Part shown: piece after piece, positions 43,261-53,918 of the stretch | Layout of the letters: the number at the start of each line of letters is the position of its first letter | Numbering within the stretch: the stretch's first letter is position 1 | Source: Agrostemma githago | Lineage: Eukaryota; Streptophyta; Magnoliopsida; Caryophyllales; Caryophyllaceae | Assembly: GCA_958450325.1 (NCBI GenBank) | Contig: OY288246.1 | Coordinates: forward strand, 37,876,544 to 37,940,543 | DNA: 64,000 nt | Direction of reading: 5' to 3' | Translations under genes and position numbers: made by a program | The notes under the pieces: generated by a model | Databases searched by the model: none | Told to the model about the DNA's origin: nothing | Seen by the model: only the letters and a program-made list of their open reading frames with translations

Positions 43261-43301
43261 TTAGTGGTATCAGAGCTTTGGTCTTCCTTTAGATGTAAAG
43301 C

Positions 43302-44894
43302 ATGGCAGGAGTAGTGAACTATGAAGACCCTAACTTCTTGGAACACCTAAAGAAGGCGTTGGAGAACTACCAGCCCAAGAATTCTCGCTTCCAAGCAAGA
43401 AGGGAACCGGTGGACAAGATCAAAGTGAACGAACTTTCTGAGTTCAATGGAGGTACTGATCCTGAAGTCTATTTGGAATGGGAAAGAAACATGGAGAAGC
43501 TGTTTGATTTCAAAGACTTGGAGGACGAGGAGAGGTGCAAATATGCAATCCTAAAGCTAAGCAAAGGGGCTTCTCTTTGGTATGAAGGGCTGAAGGTACA
43601 ACGCACCAGGGATGGAAAGGGTAAGATTTCTTCTTGGGAGTCCTTAAAACGTAAACTACGTAAGAGGTATGTTCCAACTACACATAAGTTATCCTTATAC
43701 AAAAAGATTGCTAATCTCGTACAAGGAAAAATGAGTGTTGGTGAATACATTGAAGAATTTGAGAACCTGGTACTAATGGGGGAAGTAGAAGAACATGAAG
43801 AGATAAAAATGGCTAGGTTCTTACGCGGGTTAAATCGTAGTATTGCTAATACGGTTGATTTATGTCCATATTCTGATTTTGATACTCGATGTGGGTTGTG
43901 TTTAAAAATTGAGGCACAAGGGAGGGTAAAACATGAGGGTGAGTCTAGTAATAGGTTCAATTCTACTAATACTAATCAACCCCTCACTATCAAGAGTAAC
44001 CCAGCAATCCCACTTCAATCTATTACTAAAACACCCACTGAAACTAGTCTATCCAAAGTACGTTGTTTCAAGTGTCAAGGGTTTGGTCACTACAAAAACG
44101 CTTGTCCTAATAAGAGAGTTGTGACCTTAAGAGAAGTGATCACTGTTAGGGATGAAATATGGGAAGAAAAACAACGTATAGGGGCTGTTTTCAATGTTAA
44201 CAAGGAAGAAGAAGAGGAAGAGGAAGATATTGAGGCTTATGAACCCCCAACTCATGATACCCTCTTAGTACTACGTACTCTACATGCTAACCCCATTCAA
44301 CATGATACTGAACAAAGAGACCAACTATTCCATACTAAATGTCAAGTTAACAACAAATGGTGTAATTTAATAATTGATGGAGGTAGTTGTACCAACGTTG
44401 CCTCAACTGAAATGGTGACCAAACCAGGTCTAGCTACTACTAATCACCCTAACCCTTATGCACTACATTGGTTAGATAACGGGAACAAAGTAAGGGTCAC
44501 TAAACAAGTAAGGGTTGGTTTGACCATGGGTTCCTATGTTGATGAGGTCATATGTGATGTTATTCCTATGGATGCTTGTCACATACTATTAGGCCGTCCT
44601 TGGCAGTTTGATAGGGATGTAGTTCACCATGGGAGAAAGAATGAGTATGAATTAAGAGATAAGGGAAAGAAAATTGTGCTAAGACCCATGACGCCTCAAG
44701 AGGTGTGTACCATGTTAGCTAATCGAGTCAAGAAACCCAATCTCTCCATATTTGCTAGTAAAAATGTGATAGAACATACCATAGAAGAGGGAGAGCGTGT
44801 CTTTGACATGGTTACTAAAGAGGAATCCGTTAGGGTTGATAATGGGTTTGGAGGGAAACAATTGAAGGAGTGGCTAAAAGGAACTGGGTGTTGA
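43302..44894 (+). CDS. Element I Gag-protease
   Basis: 530 codons from MAGVVNYEDPNFLEHLKK. It has the gag domain, CCHC knuckle CFKCQGFGHYKNAC, a long acidic linker and protease with intact LIIDGGSCTNVAS and HILLGRPWQ. It ends soon after protease (GGKQLKEWLKGTGC) at a stop created where a small tandem repeat array begins (44892). Residues of protease are conserved apart from KPGL for KLGL. In family terms it could still make particles and processed Gag. Confidence 0.88.
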   Translation: MAGVVNYEDPNFLEHLKKALENYQPKNSRFQARREPVDKIKVNELSEFNGGTDPEVYLEWERNMEKLFDFKDLEDEERCKYAILKLSKGASLWYEGLKVQRTRDGKGKISSWESLKRKLRKRYVPTTHKLSLYKKIANLVQGKMSVGEYIEEFENLVLMGEVEEHEEIKMARFLRGLNRSIANTVDLCPYSDFDTRCGLCLKIEAQGRVKHEGESSNRFNSTNTNQPLTIKSNPAIPLQSITKTPTETSLSKVRCFKCQGFGHYKNACPNKRVVTLREVITVRDEIWEEKQRIGAVFNVNKEEEEEEEDIEAYEPPTHDTLLVLRTLHANPIQHDTEQRDQLFHTKCQVNNKWCNLIIDGGSCTNVASTEMVTKPGLATTNHPNPYALHWLDNGNKVRVTKQVRVGLTMGSYVDEVICDVIPMDACHILLGRPWQFDRDVVHHGRKNEYELRDKGKKIVLRPMTPQEVCTMLANRVKKPNLSIFASKNVIEHTIEEGERVFDMVTKEESVRVDNGFGGKQLKEWLKGTGC

Positions 44895-44993
44895 CACCTG
44901 GTAGAGATCATAAACTCTTACCAGCCGGTTTGACACCTGGTAATTCCTATTGAATTACCAGCCGGTTTGACACCTGGTAGAGATCATAAACTC
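44892..44993 (+). repeat. Small tandem repeat with internal hairpin in element I
   Basis: TGACACCTGGTA occurs three times (44892, 44931, 44968), with TTACCAGCCGGTT closing the first two units (39 and 37 bp). The middle unit contains GGTAATT then 7 bases then AATTACC, an inverted repeat. The flanking text GAGATCATAAACTC occurs once before and once after. In element A the corresponding place has a single copy and an open frame, so this array is an insertion or slippage product that broke the frame. Confidence 0.75.
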
Positions 44994-45043
44994 TAAGGTA
45001 TATCAATGGCTCGTCAAAACTAAGCCCAAGGCATACCGAATGG

Positions 45044-46003
45044 ATGGAACTCTTGCAACCCTTTCATTTCTCTTCCAGGTATGAGGATGGTAAGAACAAT
45101 GTCGTGGCTGATGCTTTATCTTGTCACTACACACACTTATCCACCCTAGTAGCAAGAACACTTGAACTTGAGACCTTGAAGGACTACTACTCTATGGATG
45201 CTGATGTATTCACCAAGTACAAGGCTGGTGCTCTTAGTACTTTTGATGAGTTTGTTTTACAGGAAGATCTTCTTTTTAAAGGGAACCATCTTTGTGTCCC
45301 AAAGCATCCTATTTTAGAGTGTATAATTAGAGAAGCTCATGAAGGAGGACCAGCTGGACATTTTGGCATGACCAAGACCTTAGAGCTATTAAAAGAACAC
45401 TTCTTTTGGCTAAAGATACAAGGGAGTATTCAAAACATTGTGGGCAAATACTTAACAAGTCATGTCTCAAAGAGTCCTTTCAAACCAAGGGAGTACTTGC
45501 CATTCTCCGAAATGACTCACTTCAGTATTTGTTACACAACGGATGATGCTAGCAAAAGGCCTGACTTGTACTTTCGAGAAGTGATTCGGGAAAGGATCAA
45601 GGAAGCCTACAAAAGAAGGTCCAACAAAAACAGAAAACCGAGGCTCTTCCAAGAGGGTGACTTGGTTTTGGTTCACTTGAAAAAGGAGAGGTTTCCAAGC
45701 AAAAGGAAGAACAAGTTGATACCACAAGCAGAAGGTCCATACAAGGGAAACGACAATGCTTACAAGGTGGAGTTGCCGGATGATTATGGAGTTCATGCCA
45801 CGTTCAAAGTGGGAGATCTTTCTCCTTATCTTGATGAGGATGGCATTTCAGAATTGAGGACAATTCCTTTTCAAGGGGGAGGAGATGATCCGAATGAAGA
45901 AGCTACTAAAGAGTTCAATGAAGTAACACTAGCTCCAAATGGTCCTAGTCCAGCCACTAGCACCTCCTACAAGCCTAGTAGTGTGCCTTCTTCAATCAAT
46001 TAG
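45044..46003 (+). pseudogene. Element I RNase H tail and integrase remnant
   Basis: A 319-codon frame, homologous to the second half of the element A ORF: FHFSSRYEDGKNNVVADALS (end of RNase H), FDEFVLQEDLLFKGNHLCVP, GHFGMTKTLELLKEHFFW, then KYLTSHVSK replacing the integrase CxxC. It jumps over the deleted catalytic core to DLYFREVIRERIKEAYKRRS and the tail GDLVLVHLKKERFPSKRK, with the PPT-encoded FQGGGDDPNEEATK running into the LTR. No catalytic activity is expected. Confidence 0.82.
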
Positions 46004-46599
46004 CTAGCTCGTGTGTGGGTCAAATAAAAGAGCAATTAGTCAAGGTCTTATGAAGGCATTAACTTGGGTTCACACTCATTCATGCATGGGGAGTGCACCG
46101 GAGTTAAGAGGATGATTGTGGGCTGATTGTGTTCACATAGTGTGCCGCGTCTGAATGCTCTTCTTTAAGCTTTGTTTTTAGCTCCTAAGCCTTGTTTGTA
46201 TCACCATTTTGCTTTGTTTGTATCACCCTTGACCAACCTGGTTTAGGGACGTTTTTGTAGGCTATATCTAGCCATCAACATTGTTGAATAAGACACACAA
46301 TATTCATATCACAAAACTGAGTAAAGCTAAGCTTTCTTTTACGTCCTTGTTGCTTACAAGACAAAGTCTAGAGTTAGTCGCGTTACAAGCTCTAAACTCG
46401 CTACTTCAATCGAGTGTTTGATTTAGCACCCGCTTTGTTGAAGTATAGGTCTACTTCACTAAGCATACTATCCCTTGGTTACGGTTCTATCATCCTCACA
46501 AACTATCCTTACAATCTGTTTTGTTACTTTGTTTACGTTCATTTCAGATTACTATCAACCCTCACTTTTTTGTTTCAAGGTTCATCTTAACTCACATCA
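45886..46599 (+). repeat. 3' LTR of element I
   Basis: 714 bp; TATA palindrome altered (GGCTATATCTAGCC); ends AACTCACATCA before TSD GGACG. Confidence 0.93.
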
Positions 46600-46604
46600 G
46601 GACG

Positions 46605-47988
46605 TTAGATTGCTCGGATTTGAAACTCTCAAGGATTACTACAACAATGATGCTGATTTTGGTGAAACTTTCACCAAGTGCAAGGAGGGAGCCTTTGACG
46701 AGTTTGTTTTGCAGGAAGGATTTCTTTTCAAAGGAAATCGACTTTGTGTACCCAAGCATCCCATTAGAGAATTGCTGGTTAGGGAAGCTCATGGGGGAGG
46801 ATTAGCGGGTCATTTGGCATCACAAGAACCTTGGAGGTCTTAAAGGAACACTTCTTTTGGCCAAAGATGCAAGGGAGTGTCCAACATGTAGTAAGCAAGT
46901 GTGTGACTTGCCAATTTGCCAAAAGTTCTTTCAAACCAGGAGTCTACATGCCCTTACCCACTCCTAATAGACCATGGGAAGATGTGTCCATGGATTTCAT
47001 TGTGGCTTTGCCAAGAACAGCTAGGGGGAAGGATGCTATCATGGTGGTGGTAGATCGGTTTTCAAAAATGGCTCACTTCATTGCTTGTCACAAAACAGAT
47101 GATGCTAGCAATGTAGCTGACTTGTACTTCAAAGAGGTGGTACGTCTCCATGGAGTACCTAAGTCCATTGTTTCGGATCGTGATTCAAAGTTCCTTAGTT
47201 ATTTTTGGAACACATTATGGAGGAAGGTGGGAACCAAGCTCTTATTTAGCACTTCTCATCATCCACAAACAGATGGACAAACCGAAGTTACCAATCGCAC
47301 TTTGGGCACGTTGTTAAGGGGGCTTGTGAGCAAGACTCAAAAGGATTGGGATATCAAGCTTGCCCATGCTGAATTTGCTTACAATCGTTCCCCTACTTAT
47401 GCTACCTCTCATTCTCCTTTTGAGGCCGTGTATGGAATCAATCCTTACATGCCCTTGGACCTAATTCCTCTACCTAAGGATGAGTTAGTCCACAAAGACG
47501 CAGAGTCAAAACTTAAGGCTATGATAAAACTCCACGAGCAAATTCGAGAAAGGATCAAGGAGGTAAATGAAGCATACAAAAAAAGGTCCAACAAAAACAG
47601 GAAACCAAGACTTTTTCAAGAAGGTGACTTAGTTTGGGTTCACTTGAGAAAAGAGAGGTTTCCAAGCAAAAGGAAGAATAAGTTGATGCCACGAGCAGAA
47701 GGTCCATACAAGATCATATCAAAGGTGAACGATAATGCTTACAAAGTGGAATTGCCGGATGAGTATGGAGTTCATGCCACGTTCAATGTGGGAGATCTTT
47801 CTCCTTATCTTGATGATGATGGCATTTCAGAATTGAGGACAATTCCTTTTCAAGGGGGAGGAGATGATCCGAATGAAGATACAACTAAAGAATTCAATGA
47901 AGTCACACTAGCTCCTAATGGTCCTAGTCCAGCCACATTAGCACCTCCTACAAGCCTAGTAGTGTGCCTTCTTCAATCAGTGAGCTAG
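46605..47988 (+). pseudogene. Element H integrase
   Basis: It continues H pol after I. The first 200 bases (linker, KGNRLCVPKHPIRELLVREA) stay in frame with RNase H. One base is missing near 46815 (GGTCATTTGGC where J has an extra T), shifting the frame inside the zinc motif. From 46831 a 385-codon frame encodes CVTCQFAKSSF, the catalytic core (SMDFIVALP, IVSDRDSKF, TDGQTEVTNRTLG; D, D and E visible) and tail GDLVWVHLRKERFPSKRK, NAYKVELPDEYGVHATFNV. The coding end crosses the PPT (FQGGGDDPNEDT) and stops 124 bases inside the 3' LTR. No classical chromodomain is seen. Confidence 0.9.
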
Positions 47989-48580
47989 CTAGTGTGTGGG
48001 TCGAATAAAAGAGCAATTAGTCAAGGTCTTATGAAGGCATTAACTTGGGTTCACACTCATTCAAGCATGGGGAGTGCACCGGAGTTAAGAGGATGATTGT
48101 GGGCTGATTGTGTTCACATAGTGTGCCGCGTCTGAATGCTCTTCTTTAAGCTTTGTTTTTAGCTCCTAAGCTTTGTTTGTATCACCATTAGAACTTTTTT
48201 TGTATCACCCTTGACCAGCCTGGTTATGGGACGATTTGTAGGCTATAAATAGCCATCAACTTGAATGAATAAGACACACAATATTCATATCACAAAACTG
48301 AGTAAAGCTAAGCTTTCTTTTACGTCCTTGTTGTTTACAAGACAAAGTCTAGAGTTAGTCGCGTTACAAGCTCTAAACTCGCTACTTCAATCGAGTGTTT
48401 GATTTAGCACCCGCTTTGTTGAAGTATAGGTCTACTTCACTAAGCATACTATCCCTTGGTTACGGTTCTATCATCCTCACAAACTATCCTTACAATCTGT
48501 TTTGTTGCTTTGTTTACGTTCATTTCAGATTACTATCAACCCTCACGTTTTTGTTTCAAAGTCCATCTTAACTCACATCA
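47865..48580 (+). repeat. 3' LTR of element H
   Basis: 716 bp following PPT AAGGGGGAGGAGA (47852-47864); ends AACTCACATCA before TSD ACTGG. Confidence 0.93.
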
Positions 48581-48585
48581 ACTGG

Positions 48586-48971
48586 CCAAGATCTTTAATA
48601 GTAAAAGCATGGTCTAAGGACTGTTTGACAGCAGCGATTTCAGACTCATCATTGCCAGTAACAATCAAATCATCAACATATACCAGGATAAGAGTAAAAC
48701 TAGCAGTGATATGTCCCTTGATAAAAAGGGAATAATCAGACTTGGATTGAATATAACCGAGTTTAGACAAGAACTTGGATAGTTCATAGTTCCATTGGCG
48801 AGACGCCTGTTTGAGTCCATATAAGGACCTTTTAAGCAAACAAACATCATCTCTAGAACCAACGTTATAACCTTGAGGCTTTGTCATATACACTTCTTCA
48901 TCCAGAAAACCATGTAAAAAGGCATTGTTGATGTCAAGTTGATGCAAATACCAACCTTTAACAGCAGCCAC
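48586..48971 (-). pseudogene. Copia G reverse transcriptase, catalytic part
   Basis: Minus frame: GWYLHQLDINNAFLHGFLDE, EEVYMTKPQGY, LKRSLYGLKQASRQWN and the catalytic box LVYVDDLIVTGND. It lies between insertions H (left) and J (right). The N-terminal RT region continues at 53919 and the C-terminal at 38836. The last codons of the open frame (MNSLASSFGS) come from element J and are not copia. Confidence 0.9.
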
Positions 48972-49739
48972 TGATCCGAATGAAGAGGCTAAGGAGTTCA
49001 ATGAAGTAACACTAGCTCCTATTAGCTCGAGTCAAGCCATATTAGCACCTCCTACCAGCCTAGTAGTATGCCTTCTCCAAGTACTAAGTTAGCTCACATA
49101 GGAGCTGAATAAAGGAGTAAAGAAGTCAAGGTTGATTATGGGCTGATTCTTAACTTCGTATTTAGCTCCATGTTCACATGGTGTGTACACTCAAGCTTTG
49201 TTGTTGGCTCCATGTTCACACAAGGTTCCACGGCTGGTTACTCTTGGTGAAGCTTTGGTTTTAACTCCCTAGCTTTGGTTGTAGCTCCTTGTTTACATCT
49301 CTTTGTTTTTAGCTCCCAACTTTGTAATTAGCTCCGTGTTCACATAAGGGTCACTTTGTTTTTGTCACCCTAAACCAACCGGTTGAAGGGCTCTTGTAGG
49401 CTATATATAGCCGGTCATTTGAAGGAATAAAGATGATCCAATTTGCATAACAAAACTTGAGTAAAGCGTAGCTTTCTGTTTCGTCCTTGTAGTTCACAAG
49501 ACAAAGTCTAGAGTGAGTCGCGTTACAAGCTCTAAACTCGCTATTTCAATCGAGTGTTTGATCTAGCAACCGCTTTGTTGAAGTATAGGTCTACTTCACC
49601 TAGCATACTATCCTTGGTTACGGTTTATCCTTCCTTAAAACTATCCTTACTTTCTGTTTTGGTTACTCATTCACGTTCCATTTCAGAATACTAATCCTAC
49701 TTCATATTCTTATTTCAAAGTTCATATCAACTCACATCA
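48972..49739 (+). repeat. 5' LTR of element J
   Basis: 768 bp; palindromic TATA at 49399-49412. Confidence 0.93.
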
Positions 49740-49743
49740 TTAG

Positions 49744-49755
49744 TGGTATCAGAGC
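49744..49755 (+). other. Primer binding site, element J
   Basis: TGGTATCAGAGC four bases inside the LTR. Confidence 0.92.
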
Positions 49756-49780
49756 TTTGGTCATCCATTTAGACGTAAGC

Positions 49781-52700
49781 ATGGCAGGAGTTGTGAGCTT
49801 TGAAGAATCAAGCATCATTAGTCTTTCTAAGTCCCATGGCGCATCTGGTCCGGAAGTCTACTTGGGAGAAAAGAAGGAAGAAGGGAAAGACTGTGGACTC
49901 CCAACGTTTGGTAATGTTTTAGTATTACGTACACTTCATGCTAATCCTATCCCACAAAACACCGAACAAAGAGACCAACTCTTTCACACCAAATGTCTAG
50001 TTAATACCAAATGGTGTAGTTTGATTATTGATGGAGGTAGTTGTACGAATGTTGCCTCTACTGAAATGGTAGCTAAGCTAGGTCTCACCACCACTAATCA
50101 CCCTAGACCGTATGCATTACACTGGTTGGATAATGAAAACAAAATAAGAGTCACTAAACAAGTGAGGGTTGGTTTAACCATGGGTTCCTACGTTGATGAG
50201 GTTCTATGTGATGTTATACCTATGGATGCTTGTCACATACTATTAGGCCGTCCTTGGCAGTTTGATAGGGACGTAGTTCACCATGGTAGAAAGAATGAAT
50301 ACGAATTGAGGGATAAGGGAAAGAAAATCATTCTAAAACCTATGACTCCCCAAGCTGTTAGAGCTATGACCTCCAACAAAACCAAGAGACCTAACCTCAC
50401 CATCTTTGCGAGTGAAAATGAAGTAGAGCAGGCTTTACAAGGGGGGGAACGTGTCTTTGTCATGGTGGCTAAAGAAAAACCCGTAGAAGTTGAGAATGGA
50501 CTTGGAGGAAAACCATTTGAGGAGTTGTTACACGAATTTAAGGATGTCTTCCCTGAGGAATTACCCGTTGGTTTACCACCTATTAGAGGTATAGAACACC
50601 AAATCGACCTCATTCCAGGATCAACCTTACCAAATAAGGCTGCATATAGGTGTAACCCTGAGGAAACTAAGGAATTACAAAGACAAATAGATGAGTTAAT
50701 GAGTCGAGGGTATGTACGGGAAAGCCTTAGTCCTTGTGCTGTTCCAGTCCTTCTAGTACCTAAGAAAGATGGAACATGGAGAATGTGCGTAGATAGTAGG
50801 GCCGTTAACAACATCACCATCAAGTATAGGTTTCCTATTCCAAGGTTGGATGATATGTTAGATGAGCTTCATGGGGCAGTGGTCTTTTCCAAAATCGATC
50901 TAAGAAGTGGGTACCATCAAATCAGAATGAGGGAAGGGGATGAATGGAAGACCGCTTTCAAAACCAAACATGGACTCTATGAGTGGACGGTCATGCCATT
51001 TGGTCTTACCAACGCTCCAAGCACGTTCATGAGGTTAATGAACGAGGTACTTAAGGCCTACTTAGGTCGTTTCATTGTGGTTTACTTGGATGATATCCTT
51101 GTGTATAGCAGGTCTTTGGAAGAACATATGGAGCATTTGAGACTACTTTTCACCACACTTCGCAAACAACAACTATTTGGAAAAAAGGAGAAGTGTGCCT
51201 TCTTTGTGGAGAGCGTAGTATTCCTTGGCTACGTAGTGTCCAAAGGAGGAGTGTCAGTTGATCAAACCAAAGTGGAATCCATACGTACTTGGCCAATCCC
51301 TTCCACCATTACAGAAGTAAGGTCGTTTCATGGTTTGGCTTCTTTTTACAGGAGATTCATCAAGGATTTCAGCACTATCACAAGCCCCATCACCGAATGC
51401 TTGAAGAAAGGCGCATTTGTTTGGACCAAGGCTGCCCAAGAAGCCTTTGAAGCCATTAAAGAGAAGCTATGCTCCGCTCCTATCTTAGCCCTTCCTGATT
51501 TCTCTCAACCATTTGAGGTGGAATGTGACGCTAGTGGAGTTGGAATTGGTGCTGTTCTTGTACAAAATAAGCGCCCCATTGCCTATTTCTCGGAAAAACT
51601 CAATGGAGCAAGGCTGAATTATTGCACCTACGACAAGGAGTTCTATGCCATAGTAAGAGCTCTTGATCATTGGAGTCATTACCTTCGTACTAACCATTTT
51701 ATTCTCCATTCAGATCATGAGTCCCTAAAATACATCAATGGCCAACAAAAGTTAACTCCAAGGCATGCCAAGTGGGTAGAATTCTTGCAATCCTTTCATT
51801 TCTCTTCAAAGTACAAAGATGGAAAGAGTAATGTAGTAGCTGATGCACTATCCCGCCGCTACACTTTACTATCTACTTTGGATGTGAGGTTGCTCGGATT
51901 TGAGACTCTAAAAGACTACTACAACAATGATGCTGACTTTGGTGAAACCTTCACCAAATGCAAGGAGGGAGCCTCTGATGAGTTTGTTTTGCAGGAAGGA
52001 TTTCTTTTCAAAGGAAACCGCCTGTGTGTGCCCAAGCATCCCATTAGAGAGCTGCTGGTTAGAGAAGCTCATGGAGGAGGATTAGCGGGTCATTTTGGCA
52101 TTACAAGAACTTTGGAGGTCTTAAAGGAACACTTCTTTTGGCCAAAGATGCAAGGAAGTGTCCAGCATGTAGTGAGCAAGTGTGTGACTTGCCAATTTGC
52201 CAAAAGTTCTTTCAAACCCGGAGTTTACACGCCCTTGCCCACTCCTAAAAGACCATGGGAAGATGTATCCATGGATTTCATTGTAGCCTTACCAAGAACC
52301 GCTAGAGGAAAAGATGCTATCATGGTGGTGGTAGATCGGTTTTCAAAGATGGCTCACTTCATTGCTTGCCACAAGACGGATGATGCTAGCAATGTTGCAG
52401 ACTTATACTTCAAGGAGGTGGTGCGTCTCCATGGAATACCCAAGTCCATTGTCTCTGATCGTGATTCAAAGTTCCTTAGTTACTTTTGGAACACATTATG
52501 GAGGAAGGTGGGAACCAAGCTCTTATTTAGCACTTCTCATCATCCACAAACAGATGGACAAACCGAGGTTACCAATCGCACCTTGGGGACGCTATTAAGA
52601 GGTCTTGTGAGTAAGACTCAAAAGGATTGGGATATCAAACTTGCCCATGCTGAATTTGCCTACAATCGCTCTCCTACTTATGCTACCTCTCATTCCCCTT

Positions 52701-53266
52701 TTGAGGCTGTATATGGGATCAACCCTTACATGCCTTTGGACCTGATTCCTCTACCAAAAGATGAGTTAGTTCACAAGGATGCGGAGTCCAAACTAAAGGC
52801 TATGATCAAACTCCACGAGCAAATCCAAGAAAGAATCAAGGAGGTTAATGAAACATACAAAAGGAAGTCCAACAAGAACAGGAAGCCAAGACTTTTTTAA
52901 GAGGGTGACTTAGTTTGGGTTCACTTGAGAAAGGAGAGGTTTCCAAGCAAAAGAAAGAATAAGTTGATGCCACGAGCTGAAGGACCTTATAAGATCATAT
53001 CAAAGGTAAATGACAATGCTTACAAAGTGGAATTACCGGATGATTATGGAGTCCATGCCACGTTCAATGTAGGGGACCTTTCTCCCTATCTTGATGATGA
53101 TGGCATTTCAGAATTGAGGGCAATTCCTTTTCAAGGGGGAGGAGATGATCCGAATGAAGAGGCTAAGGAGTTCAATGAAGTAACACTAGCTCCTATTAGC
53201 TCGAGTCAAGCCATATTAGCACCTCCTACCAGCCTAGTAGTATGCCTTCTCCAAGTACTAAGTTAG
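49781..53266 (+). pseudogene. Element J protease-RT-RNase H-integrase polyprotein with gag deleted
   Basis: I take the ATG at 49781 (MAGVVSFEES), the family start, rather than the in-frame one 24 bases earlier that overlaps the PBS side. Only about 35 residues of Gag-like leader remain (to GPEVYLGEKKEE). Then come protease (LIIDGGSCTNVAS), RT (FSKIDLRSGYHQI, MPFGLTNAPSTF, YLDD), RNase H (ECDASGVGIG, LHSDHESLK) and integrase (GHFGITRTLEVL, CVTCQFAKSSF, SMDFIVALP, IVSDRDSKF, TDGQTEVTNRTLG). A CAA-to-TAA change at 52898-52900 stops the frame just before the integrase tail GDLVWVHLRKERF. The frame is otherwise open to 53266 in the 3' LTR. Catalytic residues all look intact, so the ancestor could have supplied enzymes but not capsid. 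Confidence 0.9.
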
Positions 53267-53913
53267 CTCACATAGGAGCTGAATAAAGGAGTAAAGAAGT
53301 CAAGGTTGATTATGGGCTGATTGTTAACTTCGTATTTAGCTCCATGTTCACATGGTGTGTACACTCAAGCTTTGTTGTTGGCTCCATGTTCACACAAGGT
53401 TCCACGGCTGGTTACTCTTGGTGAAGCTTTGGTTTTAACTCCCTAGCTTTGGTTGTAGCTCCTTGTTTACATCTCTTTGTTTTTAGCTCCCAACTTTGTA
53501 ATTAGCTCCGTGTTCACATAAGGGTCACTTTGTTTTTGTCACCCTAAACCAACCGGTTTAAGGGCTCTTGTAGGCTATATATAGCCGGTCATTTGAAGGA
53601 ATAAAGATGATCCAATTTGCATAACAAAACTTGAGTAAAGCGTAGCTTTCTGTTTCGTCCTTGTAGTTCACAAGACAAAGTCTAGAGTGAGTCGCGTTAC
53701 AAGCTCTAAACTCGCTATTTCAATCGAGTGTTTGATCTAGCAACCGCTTTGTTGAAGTATAGGTCTACTTCACCTAGCATACTATCCTTGGTTACGGTTT
53801 ATCCTTCCTTAAAACTATCCTTACTTTCTGTTTTGGTTACTCATTCACGTTTCATTTCAGAATACTAATCCTACTTCATATTCTTGTTTCAAAGTTCATA
53901 TCAACTCACATCA
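53146..53913 (+). repeat. 3' LTR of element J
   Basis: 768 bp, ends AACTCACATCA before TSD GCCAC. Confidence 0.93.
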
Positions 53914-53918
53914 GCCAC

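Larger units (their letters stand above)
42547..46599 (+). mobile_element. Gypsy element I: gag-protease element with RNase H and integrase remnants
   Basis: LTRs 42547-43260 and 45886-46599, both 714 bp, TSD GGACG (42542-42546, 46600-46604), PBS at 43265-43276. About six LTR differences (about 0.8%), younger than host H. The inner end of the 5' LTR reads CACATAA instead of CACATCA. It keeps gag and protease, lacks RT, and keeps RNase H/integrase remnants of the same kind as element A. Confidence 0.95.
38842..48580 (+). mobile_element. Gypsy element H: full-length gag-pol member, split by element I
   Basis: LTRs 38842-39558 (717 bp) and 47865-48580 (716 bp), TSD ACTGG (38837-38841, 48581-48585), PBS at 39563-39574, PPT at 47852-47864. 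Without nested I it is about 5.7 kb and carries the complete domain set, making it the autonomous type of the family. About 10-12 LTR differences (about 1.5%), the oldest of the paired-LTR gypsy copies here. One single-base deletion in integrase and the nested insertion now inactivate it. Confidence 0.95.
48972..53913 (+). mobile_element. Gypsy element J: gag-less, pol-bearing element with nearly intact frame
   Basis: LTRs 48972-49739 and 53146-53913, both 768 bp, TSD GCCAC (48967-48971, 53914-53918), PBS at 49744-49755, PPT before 53146. It is inserted in the copia RT. About four LTR differences (about 0.5%). The single ORF would have 1161 codons but for one nonsense change. Same gag-deletion junction as C and A. 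Confidence 0.95.
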
